Positions 8,083 to 17,517 of a stretch of DNA of 64,000 nt are shown here, one piece after another. The stretch is from Pseudomonas sp. ANT_H4. Its GTDB lineage: Bacteria; Pseudomonadota; Gammaproteobacteria; Pseudomonadales; Pseudomonadaceae. Within the stretch, counting starts at the first letter, position 1. The number at the start of each line of letters is the position of its first letter. Under the pieces are notes generated by a model. That model was not told the DNA's origin. It ran no database searches and saw nothing but the letters and a program-made list of their open reading frames with translations. Position numbers and translations under genes: made by a program. Location of the stretch: contig NZ_VOBG01000002.1 in assembly GCF_008369295.1 (NCBI RefSeq), positions 1-64,000 on the forward strand, in the 5' to 3' direction.

Positions 8083-9414
8083 ATGACTTTCGCCACCCTT
8101 GGCCTGATCGAACCCTTGCTGCGCGCCCTTGAGACGCTTGGCTACCAGACCCCGACCCCGGTGCAGGCGCAAGCCATTCCGGCGGTGCTGGCCGGACGCG
8201 ACCTGATGGCCGCAGCCCAGACCGGCACCGGTAAGACTGCCGGTTTCGCGGTGCCGCTGTTGCAGTTGCTGGCGATGGAAGGACCAAAAGTCAGCGCCAA
8301 CTCGGTGCGCGCTCTGATCCTGGTGCCAACCCGCGAGCTGGCCGAGCAGGTTCATGCAAGCGTTGCACAGTACGCAGAAAACCTGCCGCTGAGCACTTAC
8401 GCGGTGTACGGCGGCGTCAGCATCAACCCGCAAATGATGAAGCTGCGCAAAGGTGTCGACGTGCTGGTGGCCACGCCGGGCCGCTTGCTGGACTTGTTCC
8501 GCCAGAAAGCGCTGAAGTTCAGCCAGTTGCAAACCCTGGTGCTGGATGAAGCCGACCGCATGCTCGACCTGGGCTTCTCCGAAGAACTGTCGAACATCTA
8601 CCGCGTGCTGCCGAAAAAGCGCCAGACCCTGCTGTTTTCCGCGACCTTCTCCGATGATATCCGCCTGCTGGCTGGGCAGATGCTCAACGACCCGCTGAGC
8701 ATCGAAGTCAGCCCGCGCAACGTCGCCGCCAACACTGTCAAGCAATGGGTGGTGCCGGTGGACAAGAAGCGCAAGGCTGAGTTGTTCGTGCATTTGATGC
8801 GCAAGGGCAAGTGGAAGCAGGTGCTGGTGTTCGCCAAAACCCGCAAAGGCGTGGACGAGTTGGTGGAAAAACTCCAGGGCCTGGGCATCAACGCCGACGG
8901 TATCCATGGCGACAAGCCTCAGGCAACCCGCCAGCGTGCGCTGGACCGCTTCAAGGCCAGCGAAGTGCAGATCCTGGTGGCCACCGACGTGGCGGCCCGG
9001 GGCCTGGACATTGAAGACTTGCCGATGGTGGTCAACTTTGACCTGCCAATCGTTGCCGAGGATTACATCCACCGCATCGGCCGTACCGGTCGTGCGGGCA
9101 ACACCGGTGAGGCGATTTCCCTGGTGTGTGCCGATGAAGTGAACATGCTGTCGGCCATCGAGATGTTGACTCGCCAGACCCTGACTCGCCACATGGAGCA
9201 AGACTTCGAGCCAGAGCACCGCGTGCCGGATACCGATGCCAGTGGCCAAGTGGTGAAGAAACCGAAAAAGCCGAAGAAACCCAAGACGTCCGGTGGCAGC
9301 AAACGCAACCTGGGCAAGTGGGTGGAGAGTGGGGAAGTGTCGGTGGCGCCGCCTTCGCTCAAGCCGGTGCGCAAGGTGCCTGCGTTTAATACCGGGCCGC
9401 GTAAGAAGAAGTAA
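8083..9414 (+). CDS. rhlE: DEAD-box ATP-dependent RNA helicase, RhlE type
   Basis: A 443-residue helicase with all core motifs: Walker A AQTGTGKT (K51), PTRELA, TPGR, DEAD at 155-158, SAT at 186-188, and HRIGRTGR near the end of the second RecA domain. The C-terminal tail is lysine-rich (KKPKKPKKPK and RKKK), as in RhlE proteins that use basic tails to hold RNA. It unwinds short RNA duplexes in ribosome assembly, RNA decay and cold adaptation. A 29-bp inverted repeat follows the gene. Confidence 0.9.
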   Translation: MTFATLGLIEPLLRALETLGYQTPTPVQAQAIPAVLAGRDLMAAAQTGTGKTAGFAVPLLQLLAMEGPKVSANSVRALILVPTRELAEQVHASVAQYAENLPLSTYAVYGGVSINPQMMKLRKGVDVLVATPGRLLDLFRQKALKFSQLQTLVLDEADRMLDLGFSEELSNIYRVLPKKRQTLLFSATFSDDIRLLAGQMLNDPLSIEVSPRNVAANTVKQWVVPVDKKRKAELFVHLMRKGKWKQVLVFAKTRKGVDELVEKLQGLGINADGIHGDKPQATRQRALDRFKASEVQILVATDVAARGLDIEDLPMVVNFDLPIVAEDYIHRIGRTGRAGNTGEAISLVCADEVNMLSAIEMLTRQTLTRHMEQDFEPEHRVPDTDASGQVVKKPKKPKKPKTSGGSKRNLGKWVESGEVSVAPPSLKPVRKVPAFNTGPRKKK

Positions 9415-9432
9415 GGTCCTGTGACGAGGGGG

Positions 9433-9537
9433 CTTGCCCCCGTTGGGCTGCGCAGCAGCCCTAAAAAATGCTCCGGGATTTATCTGACACGCGGCGGTGA
9501 GCTTAATGGGGCTGCTTCGCAGCCCAACGGGGGCAAG
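9433..9537. repeat. paired inverted repeat (REPIN-like)
   Basis: The arm at 9433-9461 is repeated inverted at 9509-9537, with one mismatch over 29 bases. The core of each arm is a GGGCTGC..GCAGCCC hairpin beside a CTTGCCCCCG stem. The element lies between the convergent ends of rhlE and the flavoprotein gene. Paired REP sequences of this kind are dispersed through P. fluorescens genomes. It could also end transcription from both sides. Confidence 0.7.
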
Positions 9538-9540
9538 TAA

Positions 9541-10776
9541 TCAGCTAGCCTTCAACCACTCCAAAATACCCCGCCCAGCCGCCCGCCCACTGGCAAAACA
9601 CCCCGTCAGCAGATAGCCGCCCGTCGGCGCTTCCCAGTCCAGCATTTCCCCTGCGCAAAATACTCCTGGCAGTTGCTTGAGCATCAGCCGTTCATCCAGC
9701 ACTTCAAACGGCACACCGCCAGCGGTGCTGATGGCTTCGTCTATGGGCCGGGTTTTCACCAGTGTCAGGGGCAGCGCCTTGATGGCGAGCGCCAGCTGCG
9801 CTGGATCGGCAAACTGCTCGGCGGCTGCCAGCTCGCGTAATAGCGCGGCTTTCACCCCGTCCAGCCCGAGTTGGCTGTGCAAGTGCTTGCTCATCGACCG
9901 TGACCCACGAGGCTTGGCCAGTGCCGCCTGGACCTTGTCCAACGGCTTGCTCGGCAGCAGATCGATATGCACCGAGGCTGAGCCATCGTGATTGATCGCC
10001 TCACGAATTGGTGCCGACAGCGCGTAGATCAGGCTGCCTTCGATACCTGTGGCGGTGATCACGCATTCCCCAAGGCGAGGCTTGTCATCCGCCAGCCCGA
10101 TGGCGACGTTTTTCAACGGCGCACCAGCGAATTTGCTGACCATCAACTCGCTCCAGGCGGACACCTCGAAACCGCAGTTGCTCGGTTGCAAGGGTGTGTA
10201 GGGGATGCCTTTATCTTCCAGCAGCTTGAGCCACGCACCGTCAGAGCCCAGCCGCGACCAGCTGCCGCCGCCCAGAGCCAGCAGCACCGCGTCACTGCGC
10301 AGGTTTTGGTCGCCCTCGGGGCTGTGGATAAGCAGGCTGCCGTCGGGATTCCAGCCCAGCCAGCGATGGCGGGTGTGGATAACTACCCCGTTGTCGCGCA
10401 AACGCTTGAGCCAGGCCCGCAGCAGCGGGGCGGCTTTCATGTCGGTAGGAAATACCCGGCCAGAACTGCCGACAAAGGTTTGAATGCCCAACCCATGAAT
10501 CCATTCACACAAGGCCTCGGCACCGAACTGACGCAGCAATGGCGCCATATGCGGTGCCCGTTCGGCATAGCGGGACAAAAATGCCGGGTAGGCCTCGGAA
10601 TGGGTGATGTTCATGCCGCCCACGCCCGCCAGCAGGAACTTGCGGCCCACCGACGGCATACCGTCATATAGATCGACCTTGACCCCGGCCTGGCTCAGCA
10701 CTTCGGCAGCCATCAGCCCGGCAGGGCCGCCGCCGATGATGATGACGTGTGGAGACTGGGTTTGGGTCTGAGGCAT
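9541..10776 (-). CDS. BaiN/HI0933-like NAD(P)/FAD-dependent flavoprotein
   Basis: About 411 residues from ATG 10776. The Rossmann fingerprint VIIIGGGPAGLMAAE is near the N-terminus, GVGGMNITHSE follows the FAD-binding part, and the C-terminus reads GVFCAGEMLDWEAPTGGYLL, as in the HI0933/TIGR03862 flavoprotein family. The reaction is not known for most members. Upstream in-frame starts at 10812 and 10830 would add residues outside the family fold and lack ribosome-binding sites, so I did not use them. The gene lies alone between two converging or diverging neighbours. Confidence 0.8.
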   Translation of the reverse strand: MPQTQTQSPHVIIIGGGPAGLMAAEVLSQAGVKVDLYDGMPSVGRKFLLAGVGGMNITHSEAYPAFLSRYAERAPHMAPLLRQFGAEALCEWIHGLGIQTFVGSSGRVFPTDMKAAPLLRAWLKRLRDNGVVIHTRHRWLGWNPDGSLLIHSPEGDQNLRSDAVLLALGGGSWSRLGSDGAWLKLLEDKGIPYTPLQPSNCGFEVSAWSELMVSKFAGAPLKNVAIGLADDKPRLGECVITATGIEGSLIYALSAPIREAINHDGSASVHIDLLPSKPLDKVQAALAKPRGSRSMSKHLHSQLGLDGVKAALLRELAAAEQFADPAQLALAIKALPLTLVKTRPIDEAISTAGGVPFEVLDERLMLKQLPGVFCAGEMLDWEAPTGGYLLTGCFASGRAAGRGILEWLKAS

Positions 10777-10948
10777 GGGAGTGACTGCGGTTCGGCGAAG
10801 TAAGCCGAGCATTCTACCCGAGGACAGCAATACTGCCTGATCAAAAAACGTACAGTTTCCTGCAGGCTATGGGTTTTCTCGCTTACAGACGCTTTCACTC
10901 AGGTTATCCACAGGCAGTTCCACAGGCATTGTGGGTAACGCGCACATC

Positions 10949-11869
10949 TCAATGACAGCCTGATGACGTCCACACCCGCTGGGCACTGTGGTGCAAAATG
11001 CCGTGGCGGCGGGCCAGGGCAGGGCGATCCTTGCTGTAGCCTCCGCCAATTACGCCGACCACCGGGATGTCGCGGCCAAGGCAATGGCGCATCACGCTTT
11101 CATCGCGGGCAGCTACGCCTTGGTCTGTCAGCTTGAGGTAACCGAGGGCGTCGTCCTTGTGCACATCGACGCCGGCGTCGTACAGAACAAGGTCGGGTTG
11201 GTAGAGGGGCAGCAGATAGTTGAGGGCATCGTCGACCACTTTGAGGTAGTCGCTATCGCCCATTCCCATGGGCAGCGGGATATCCCAATCGCTATGGGCC
11301 TTGCGCGCCGGGAAGTTTTTTTCACAGTGCAGGGACACGGTGATCGCGTCTGGAGTGTCGTGCAGGATACGGGCGGTGCCGTCGCCCTGGTGCACGTCGC
11401 AGTCGAAGATCAATACTCGGCTCACTCGGCCACTTTCCAGCAGGTAACGGCTGATCACCGCCAGGTCATTGAAGATGCAAAAGCCTGCCGGGTAATCGTA
11501 ATGGGCGTGGTGAGTGCCACCCGCCAGATGACAGGCCAGCCCGTGTTCCAGGGCTTGTTCGGTGGCCAGCAGCGAGCCGCCCACCGCGCGCACGGTACGC
11601 CGGGCGAGGGCTTCGCTCCAGGGTAGGCCGAGGCGTCGTTGGTCTTCGCGGGACAACTCGCCGCTCATGTAACGTTCGATATACCCAGGTTCATGGGCCA
11701 GGGCGAGGATCTCGGGAGGGCACAGTTCGGGGCGCAGCAATTGGCTGTCCAGGGTCAGGCCGCTGTCCACCAAGTGATCGCGCAGCAGGCGGAATTTATC
11801 CATGGGAAAGCGGTGGTCCGCCGGGAACTCTGGGCTGTAGTCGTCGTGGTAGATCAGTGGCAAAGGCAT
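10949..11869 (-). CDS. histone deacetylase family protein (class IV/AcuC-like)
   Basis: A 306-residue arginase-fold deacetylase. The active-site histidine pair is H120-H121 in GGTHHAHYD, the zinc ligands are D158 and H160 in FDCDVHQGDG and D231 in LYDAGVD, and the transition-state tyrosine is Y278 in GGGYS. All catalytic positions are present, so the enzyme should be active on acetylated amines, for example acetyl-lysine or acetylpolyamines. There is no partner gene: a GNAT acetyltransferase diverges 75 bases upstream, which is suggestive but not evidence of a pair. Confidence 0.87.
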   Translation of the reverse strand: MPLPLIYHDDYSPEFPADHRFPMDKFRLLRDHLVDSGLTLDSQLLRPELCPPEILALAHEPGYIERYMSGELSREDQRRLGLPWSEALARRTVRAVGGSLLATEQALEHGLACHLAGGTHHAHYDYPAGFCIFNDLAVISRYLLESGRVSRVLIFDCDVHQGDGTARILHDTPDAITVSLHCEKNFPARKAHSDWDIPLPMGMGDSDYLKVVDDALNYLLPLYQPDLVLYDAGVDVHKDDALGYLKLTDQGVAARDESVMRHCLGRDIPVVGVIGGGYSKDRPALARRHGILHHSAQRVWTSSGCH

Positions 11870-11944
11870 GGCATTTTCTGACGGGAACCAGCGACGGATC
11901 TTACCAGCGCGTTACACTTACGCACATGGCAAGGGAGGGGAGCG

Positions 11945-12514
11945 ATGGAGCCGATACTGGAGTTGGAAAGTGCACGTCTGGTGTTGCGCCAATGGAGCGA
12001 CGCCGATTTGCCGGAGTTTGCGCGCATGTGCGCCGACCCGCAGGTGATGCGCTATTTTCCGGCTACCTTGAGCCGCCTGGAAAGCGCCGCGCTGATCGGG
12101 CGCATTCGTGGCCATTTTGCCGAGTACGGCTTTGGCCTGTGGGCGTTGCAGCGCAAGGACAGTGGCGAATTTATCGGCCTTACCGGGTTGTTGAATGTCG
12201 GCTTTGACGCCAACTTCACCCCAGCAGTGGAGATCGGCTGGCGCCTGGCCCGCGAACATTGGGGCCTGGGCTATGCCAGCGAAGCGGCCTGGACGGCGTT
12301 GCGCTGTGGTTTCGACCGGCTGAAGCTCGATGAGATTGTCGCTTTCACCACCCAGGCCAATTTGCCGTCACAGAAAGTCATGCAAGCCATCGGCATGCAG
12401 TACGATCGCTCGGCGGATTTTGAGCACCCCAAGGTCGCAGCCGATGATCTGCTGCGTCATCATGTGTTGTACCGCATCACCCGCACCCAATGGTTGGATA
12501 CGCTGCATGGATAA
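11945..12514 (+). CDS. GNAT N-acetyltransferase, RimJ/RimL-like
   Basis: A 189-residue single GNAT domain opening with LESARLVLRQWSDADLPEF, followed by an EIGWRLAREHWGLGYASEA stretch that carries the acetyl-CoA binding loop, and ASQKVM-like LPSQKVMQAIGM near the end. Such proteins transfer acetyl groups to N-terminal or antibiotic amines; the acceptor is not predictable here. It diverges from the deacetylase gene and precedes tesB by about 80 bases. Confidence 0.85.
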   Translation: MEPILELESARLVLRQWSDADLPEFARMCADPQVMRYFPATLSRLESAALIGRIRGHFAEYGFGLWALQRKDSGEFIGLTGLLNVGFDANFTPAVEIGWRLAREHWGLGYASEAAWTALRCGFDRLKLDEIVAFTTQANLPSQKVMQAIGMQYDRSADFEHPKVAADDLLRHHVLYRITRTQWLDTLHG

Positions 12515-12592
12515 GCAGGCCGCCCGATGCTGAATGTTATCGACCGCCGCAGCCAAGACTGCGCGGAATTGCTCTGTGTGAGGAGAGTTTGA

Positions 12593-13462
12593 ATGAGCCA
12601 AGTGTTGGAAGATCTGGTCGACTTGCTGACCCTGGAACAGATCGAGGAGAACCTCTTTCGCGGCCGCAGCCAGGACCTGGGCTTTCGCCAGCTGTTCGGC
12701 GGCCAAGTGCTGGGCCAATCGCTGTCGGCCGCCAGCCAGACTGTTGAAGAAGCGCGGCATGTGCATTCCCTGCACGGCTATTTCCTGCGTCCTGGAGATG
12801 CGTCGTTACCGGTGGTCTACCAGGTCGACCGGGTGCGTGATGGTGGCAGCTTCAGTACGCGCCGGGTGACGGCGATCCAGAAGGGCAACCCGATCTTCAC
12901 TGCCAGCGCCTCGTTCCAGTACGACGAAGAAGGCTTCGAGCACCAGACGTCGATGCCCGTGGTGGTTGGCCCGGAAAATTTGCCCTCGGAGCTGGAGTTG
13001 ACCCAGCAGCGCGCGCACCTGATCCCCGAACACATGCGCGAGAAGTTGCTGTGCCCCAAGCCCATCGAAGTGCGGCCGGTGACCGAGAAAGATCCCTATA
13101 ACCCGCAGCCCTGCGACCCGATCAAGTACGTGTGGTTTCGCGCCGACGGCGCCCTGGCCGATTCGCCGGCGCTGCACAAATACCTGCTGGCCTATGCCTC
13201 GGACTTTGGCCTGCTGACCACTTCGTTGCTGCCCCACGGTAAAACGGTGTGGCAGAAAGACATGCAAGTCGCCAGTCTCGACCATGCGCTGTGGTTCCAC
13301 GCCGACCTGCGTGCTGATGACTGGTTGCTTTACGCCATGGATAGCCCGTGGGCCGGCAATTCTCGAGGCTTCTCCCGTGGCAGCGTGTACAACCGTGCCG
13401 GCCAGTTGGTGGCGTCGGTGACACAGGAAGGTCTGATTCGTCATCGCAAGGATTGGGCATGA
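12593..13462 (+). CDS. tesB: acyl-CoA thioesterase II
   Basis: A 289-residue double hot-dog protein, the usual TesB length. Recognisable stretches are FRGRSQDLGFRQLFGGQVLGQ near the N-terminus, FLRPGDASLPVVYQVDR and HALWFHADLRADDWLLY near the C-terminus with the conserved aspartate. It hydrolyses medium- and long-chain acyl-CoA to free acid and CoA in the cytoplasm. Its TGA overlaps the ATG of the following HAD phosphatase, so the two are translationally coupled. The start follows AGGAGAG. Confidence 0.9.
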   Translation: MSQVLEDLVDLLTLEQIEENLFRGRSQDLGFRQLFGGQVLGQSLSAASQTVEEARHVHSLHGYFLRPGDASLPVVYQVDRVRDGGSFSTRRVTAIQKGNPIFTASASFQYDEEGFEHQTSMPVVVGPENLPSELELTQQRAHLIPEHMREKLLCPKPIEVRPVTEKDPYNPQPCDPIKYVWFRADGALADSPALHKYLLAYASDFGLLTTSLLPHGKTVWQKDMQVASLDHALWFHADLRADDWLLYAMDSPWAGNSRGFSRGSVYNRAGQLVASVTQEGLIRHRKDWA

Positions 13463-14052
13463 GCCTGGCTGAGGTTAAGCATTGGGTGTTCGACATGGAC
13501 GGCACCCTTACGGTCGCGGTGCATGACTTTGCGGCGATCCGTGTGGCGTTGGGTATTCCTGCGACCGAAGACATCCTTACTCACCTGGCGGCGTTGCCGG
13601 CTGATATCGCGGCCGCCAAGCACGCCTGGTTGCTGGAGCACGAGCGGGAGTTGGCGCTCGGTTCGGTGGCGGCCGAGGGTGCAGTGGAGCTGGTACGGGA
13701 ATTGGCTGAACGGGGTTGTCGTCTGGGCATCCTGACTCGCAATGCCCGTGAGTTGGCCCATGTGACGTTGCAAGCCATCGGCTTGGCGGACTGCTTTGCC
13801 GTGGAAGATGTGCTGGGCCGTGATGATGCACCGCCCAAGCCCGATCCAGGCGGCTTGTTGAAACTGGCCGAGGCCTGGGACGTATCTCCCGGCGAGATGG
13901 TGATGGTGGGCGATTACCGCTTCGACCTGGATTGCGGTCGTGCGGCAGGGACCAGGACCGTGCTGGTCAACCTGCCGGATAACCCGTGGCCAGAATTGGC
14001 GGATTGGCATGCCGAGGATTGTGGAGTTTTGCGCCGGATGATTAAGGCCTGA
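13459..14052 (+). CDS. HAD superfamily phosphatase
   Basis: About 197 residues from the ATG that overlaps the tesB stop. All four HAD motifs are present: FDMDGT (D12, D14), ILTRN, the lysine in PPKPDP and the acidic motif MVGDYRFDLD. A helical cap lies between residues 20 and 80. Substrate is unknown; phosphoglycolate-like or nucleotide phosphates are possible. The open frame extends further upstream inside tesB, but the coupled ATG is the natural start. Confidence 0.85.
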   Translation: MSLAEVKHWVFDMDGTLTVAVHDFAAIRVALGIPATEDILTHLAALPADIAAAKHAWLLEHERELALGSVAAEGAVELVRELAERGCRLGILTRNARELAHVTLQAIGLADCFAVEDVLGRDDAPPKPDPGGLLKLAEAWDVSPGEMVMVGDYRFDLDCGRAAGTRTVLVNLPDNPWPELADWHAEDCGVLRRMIKA

Positions 14053-14058
14053 CTGCTC

Positions 14059-15033
14059 CTACCTGAACAACACCGCCTGCCCCTCAGGCGACGTAAACAT
14101 CCCATCCCCGTTATGCCCCACCCCAGGCACTTCAATCAGCGTGTGACCCAACTGTGGGTGGCGCTGCTTGAGGTAGTCGAAATAATTGTGCCCGCGAATC
14201 AGGCGGTACGCGCCCTGGGTCTCGGCGGCGCAGCTCTTGTCCAGCGCCGGGTGGTTGGGGTCGGTATCGTTCTGGCCCAACAGATAGGTGATGTTGCGTT
14301 TCACGTAAGTCTGTTCCAACTGCTTGGCACGTTGCCTTTTGGCGTAGGCCGGCAGGTTGTGCATGCCGTATTTCCAGTCATTGAAACCGGGGCAACTGGC
14401 CGGGTCGAACTTCACTGGGCGTTGCGCCGTGAAGTAGGCGTAGGACGCTGGGTTGGCGATCACATAACGCAGGCTGATTCCGGCGCTTTGCAGGGCCGGA
14501 TGATCGTGACCGGTCAAGGCAAAACGCTGCACTACCTGGCCGCCGCCGGAATGCCCGGCCACTACGATTTCCTTCAGGGCCGGGAACAGCTTGCGGTTGC
14601 CCAAGTGCTGGATGATCTGGTCCAGCGCCCCGTAGGAGCTGATGTGGCTGGGGCCAACCGACGGCTCTCCGGCCATCCAGTCATTGCCGTGCCAGCGCAG
14701 GACCTGGTTGTCCAGTGGGTTGCGCTTGACGTCGGACTCATTGAGAAACTGCGGTGCAATCACCAGGGTGTTGGCGCTTTGCCCTGCATGCTCGGCGGCC
14801 TTTTCAGCGCTTTGCAGGTACGTCTGGGCGTTGCGCAGCCGACCATGGACGATGATCAGTGCACGAGTCACCTGTGGCAGCGGCTGGCGCCAGTCCTGGC
14901 TAAGGCCAAGACTGAGGTCGCCAGCATCCAGGTGAAACCGATCGGGGCTGATCACCTTGACCCCATGTTCGGCGGCCCAGGTGGAGGTGCATGTCATCAA
15001 CAAACCCAGCAGCAACCCCAATCGTTTATTCAT
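14059..15033 (-). CDS. secreted alpha/beta hydrolase-like protein
   Basis: A 324-residue protein with a signal peptide ending near TSTWA-A (residue 20). The core shows ALIIVHG on the first strands and VAGHSGGGQ with the nucleophile-elbow serine, an alpha/beta hydrolase pattern; GVGHNGDGMF near the C-terminus may provide the histidine. Two or more cysteines could form periplasmic disulfides. The substrate is not predictable. Its stop is six bases from that of the converging HAD gene, and the gene follows the metallopeptidase gene with no gap, probably in the same transcript. Confidence 0.7.
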   Translation of the reverse strand: MNKRLGLLLGLLMTCTSTWAAEHGVKVISPDRFHLDAGDLSLGLSQDWRQPLPQVTRALIIVHGRLRNAQTYLQSAEKAAEHAGQSANTLVIAPQFLNESDVKRNPLDNQVLRWHGNDWMAGEPSVGPSHISSYGALDQIIQHLGNRKLFPALKEIVVAGHSGGGQVVQRFALTGHDHPALQSAGISLRYVIANPASYAYFTAQRPVKFDPASCPGFNDWKYGMHNLPAYAKRQRAKQLEQTYVKRNITYLLGQNDTDPNHPALDKSCAAETQGAYRLIRGHNYFDYLKQRHPQLGHTLIEVPGVGHNGDGMFTSPEGQAVLFR

Positions 15034-15918
15034 TTAAAGACTCTTGGCCGTGAAGGTGTCGCATTGAGTGATCTGGCCCTGGGCAAAGCCGGTCTTGAAC
15101 CAGCGGACCCGTTGTGCCGAAGTACCGTGGGTGAAGGAGTCAGGGACTACACGGCCCTGGCCCTGTTGTTGCAAACGGTCATCGCCGATGGCATTGGCCG
15201 CGTTCAGCGCTTCTTCGATGTCGCCGGGTTCCAGCCAGTTCAGGCGTTTCTGCGCCCGGTTGGCCCATACTCCGGCAAAGCAGTCGGCTTGCAGCTCCTG
15301 GCGCACCAGCAGGCCGCCGTCGCCTTCCATCTGCCGGCCTTGTTGCCGCGCGGCCTGGATCTTCGACGAGATGCCCAGCAAGGTCTGCACATGGTGTCCG
15401 ACTTCGTGAGCGATCACGTAGGCTTGGGCGAAGTCGCCGGCAGCCTTGAAGCGCTGGGACATTTCCCGGAAGAAGTCCAGGTCCAGGTAGACCTGCTGGT
15501 CGGCCGGGCAATAGAACGGACCGCTGGCAGACGTGGCGCCACCGCAGGCGGAGTTCACCCGGCCACGGAACAGGATCAATTTGGGATTCTTGTAGGCCAG
15601 ACCGTTTTCCTGGAACACCTGGGCCCAGGTGTCTTCGGTATCGCCCAATACGGCGCGGACGAAGTCGGCCTGTTCGTCATTGGCCGGCGGCGCCTGGCGC
15701 GTTTGCGGGCTGACTGAGGGCGCTTGCTCGGTGAGCTGGCCGCTGAGTTGGCCGAGGATCTGCATCGGGTCCTGGCCGGTCAGCCAGCCGATGCCGACGA
15801 TCAGCACAATGGCCGTGAGGCTCAAGCCCTTGCCGCCACCAAAGCGCATGCCCCCACCGCCGCCGCCATCGCGGGCATCCACCACGTTGTCGCTGCGTCG
15901 GCCTTTTTTCCATAGCAT
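15034..15918 (-). CDS. ypfJ: YpfJ/KPN_02809-type neutral zinc metallopeptidase
   Basis: A 294-residue protein with a short charged N-terminus, a glycine stretch (18-24), one membrane segment near 32-47, then the peptidase domain. The zinc motif HEVGH is at 171-175 and a downstream glutamate in RQELQADCFAG (E208) fits the third ligand. Family members face the periplasm, and their substrates are unknown. The stop lies directly before the ATG of the hydrolase gene, which suggests an operon. Confidence 0.87.
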   Translation of the reverse strand: MLWKKGRRSDNVVDARDGGGGGGMRFGGGKGLSLTAIVLIVGIGWLTGQDPMQILGQLSGQLTEQAPSVSPQTRQAPPANDEQADFVRAVLGDTEDTWAQVFQENGLAYKNPKLILFRGRVNSACGGATSASGPFYCPADQQVYLDLDFFREMSQRFKAAGDFAQAYVIAHEVGHHVQTLLGISSKIQAARQQGRQMEGDGGLLVRQELQADCFAGVWANRAQKRLNWLEPGDIEEALNAANAIGDDRLQQQGQGRVVPDSFTHGTSAQRVRWFKTGFAQGQITQCDTFTAKSL

Positions 15919-16012
15919 GTGGCAATCCTCTTGATGAGCGTGCAGATCAGTGTTGTTGGTGAGTCAGGTTGGCGCCAGTCCGGCTGTCTGACGCTATCAA
16001 AGCCCAAGGGTG

Positions 16013-16438
16013 TTACTGGCGGCAATAGCCTTCGCCGGTATTGACCACCAGGCAGTCCTTTTTATCGGCCAGCCATTTCATGCCAGTGGCTGCACCGTCG
16101 CCGGCACGCAGGATCTGTGGGCCGTCCGGGCGAGTAAAGGTGATGCCATCATCGGCCGCCTCGCCCTTGAAGGTCCCGGAGGCATCGGCGTCTAGCCCGT
16201 ATTGCATGGTCAGCACGTAATGCCCGCGCCCGATGCTATCGTCCTTGGTGATGGTCAGGTTCAGGCCTTCTACGCCAACCCATTTGCCAACCCATTTATC
16301 GGTGGGCAACGTTTCCGGCACCAGCGTGGCTTGCACAGACGCCAGAGGGGTTTTATTGGCGACTTTTGTGTCCGGGGCTTCTTTATCGCACGCGCTGAGC
16401 AAGACAAGTGTCGAGAGGATGAAGAGTGCTTTTTTCAT
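16013..16438 (-). CDS. small secreted lipoprotein, unknown function
   Basis: A 141-residue protein with a lipoprotein signal: a hydrophobic stretch from residue 4, then LLSAC with the lipidated cysteine at 17. Asp at position +2 hints at retention in the inner membrane by the enterobacterial rule, which is less reliable in Pseudomonas. The mature part looks like a small beta-rich domain (WVGKWVGVEGLNLTITKD) with two cysteines near the end. I recognise no family. Confidence 0.7.
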   Translation of the reverse strand: MKKALFILSTLVLLSACDKEAPDTKVANKTPLASVQATLVPETLPTDKWVGKWVGVEGLNLTITKDDSIGRGHYVLTMQYGLDADASGTFKGEAADDGITFTRPDGPQILRAGDGAATGMKWLADKKDCLVVNTGEGYCRQ

Positions 16439-16632
16439 TTTAGGGGGCCTTGGTTAAAAAGCGCGCAATGGTGGGTTGGCGTGGAGCGTTGGACTTGATT
16501 CCGGCAATTTAGTGCGCTGTTCGAACAGTGTTTGGTTATGCTCTTAGAACAGACGCACGCCAGGCTCTAGATTACCGGGTTGAGTGCCGCGGTGTGCGGC
16601 GGTCATCTCAGCCTGTCATTCAAGGGAACTCA

Positions 16633-17511
16633 ATGACCCTCAGTACTCCACTTTCCGGCGTCAACCACCCCCTCAAAGGCATTTTGCTGATTGTGGTGGC
16701 GACTTTTCTGTTCTCCAGCCACGACGCCCTGTCCAAATACCTGGCCGATTTTTATCCGATTGTGATGGTGGTGTGGGCCCGCTACATGGTGCATACCTTG
16801 CTGATGGCCGGGATCTTCCTGCCACAATCGGGCTTGCGGGTACTGCGCAGCAAAAGGCCGTGGCTGCAGGTGGCGCGCGCGTTGTGCTTATTGGGCACCA
16901 GTTTGTTTTTCACCTCGGCCCTGCATTTCATTCCCTTGGCCGAGGCAACGGCGGTCAACTTCCTGGCACCGATCCTGGTGACTGCCTTGTCGGTGCCCCT
17001 GCTGGGTGAGCACGTGACTCGCGGCCAGTGGCTGGCGGTGATTTGCGGTTTTGTCGGGGTGCTGATCATCGTTCACCCGGGCGGTGATCTGTTCACCCCT
17101 GCGGTGTTGCTGCCGCTGTGTTCCGCGCTGTTTTTCTGCTTCTACCAACTGCTCACCCGCATCCTCAGCCAGTACGACAGCCCGACCACCAGCAACTTCT
17201 TTGCCGGTCTGTGCAACACCCTGGTGATGAGCGCATTGGTGCCGTTCTTCTGGCAGATCCCGACCTGGTGGCACGGTGTATTGATGCTGGCGCTGGGGAC
17301 CTGCGGGATGACTGCGCACCTGATGCTGACCAAGGCCTTTCGCGTGGCGGCACCGGCCTTGCTGGCGCCGTTCGGCTATTGCCAGATCGTCTTTGCAGGA
17401 TTGTTGGGCTGGCTGGTATTCGAACATACCCCGACCTTGACCACGGTGGTCGGCATCGGGGTGATTTGCTTGAGTGGCCTGGCCGCTGCCTGGCAGCAGC
17501 GGCGCAGGTAG
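16633..17511 (+). CDS. DMT superfamily permease (EamA type)
   Basis: About 292 residues from ATG 16633, which has AAGGGA upstream; the frame is open further 5' but without coding look. Ten hydrophobic segments form two EamA repeats (ATFLFSSHDALSKYLADFYP opening; LPLCSALFFCFYQLLTRILS in the second half). It resembles exporters or importers of carboxylates and amino-acid derivatives such as S-adenosylmethionine or riboflavin carriers, without enough detail to choose. It ends seven bases from the converging MFS gene. Confidence 0.8.
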   Translation: MTLSTPLSGVNHPLKGILLIVVATFLFSSHDALSKYLADFYPIVMVVWARYMVHTLLMAGIFLPQSGLRVLRSKRPWLQVARALCLLGTSLFFTSALHFIPLAEATAVNFLAPILVTALSVPLLGEHVTRGQWLAVICGFVGVLIIVHPGGDLFTPAVLLPLCSALFFCFYQLLTRILSQYDSPTTSNFFAGLCNTLVMSALVPFFWQIPTWWHGVLMLALGTCGMTAHLMLTKAFRVAAPALLAPFGYCQIVFAGLLGWLVFEHTPTLTTVVGIGVICLSGLAAAWQQRRR

Positions 17512-17517
17512 GTCGAA

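Noticed and set aside
8026..9249. A 407-codon open frame antisense to rhlE
   Set aside because: rhlE has all helicase motifs on the other strand; this frame is H/Q-rich shadow sequence.
14113..15717. A 534-codon plus-strand open frame across the hydrolase and metallopeptidase genes
   Set aside because: Shadow of two real minus-strand genes with intact motifs; no domain and no ribosome-binding site.
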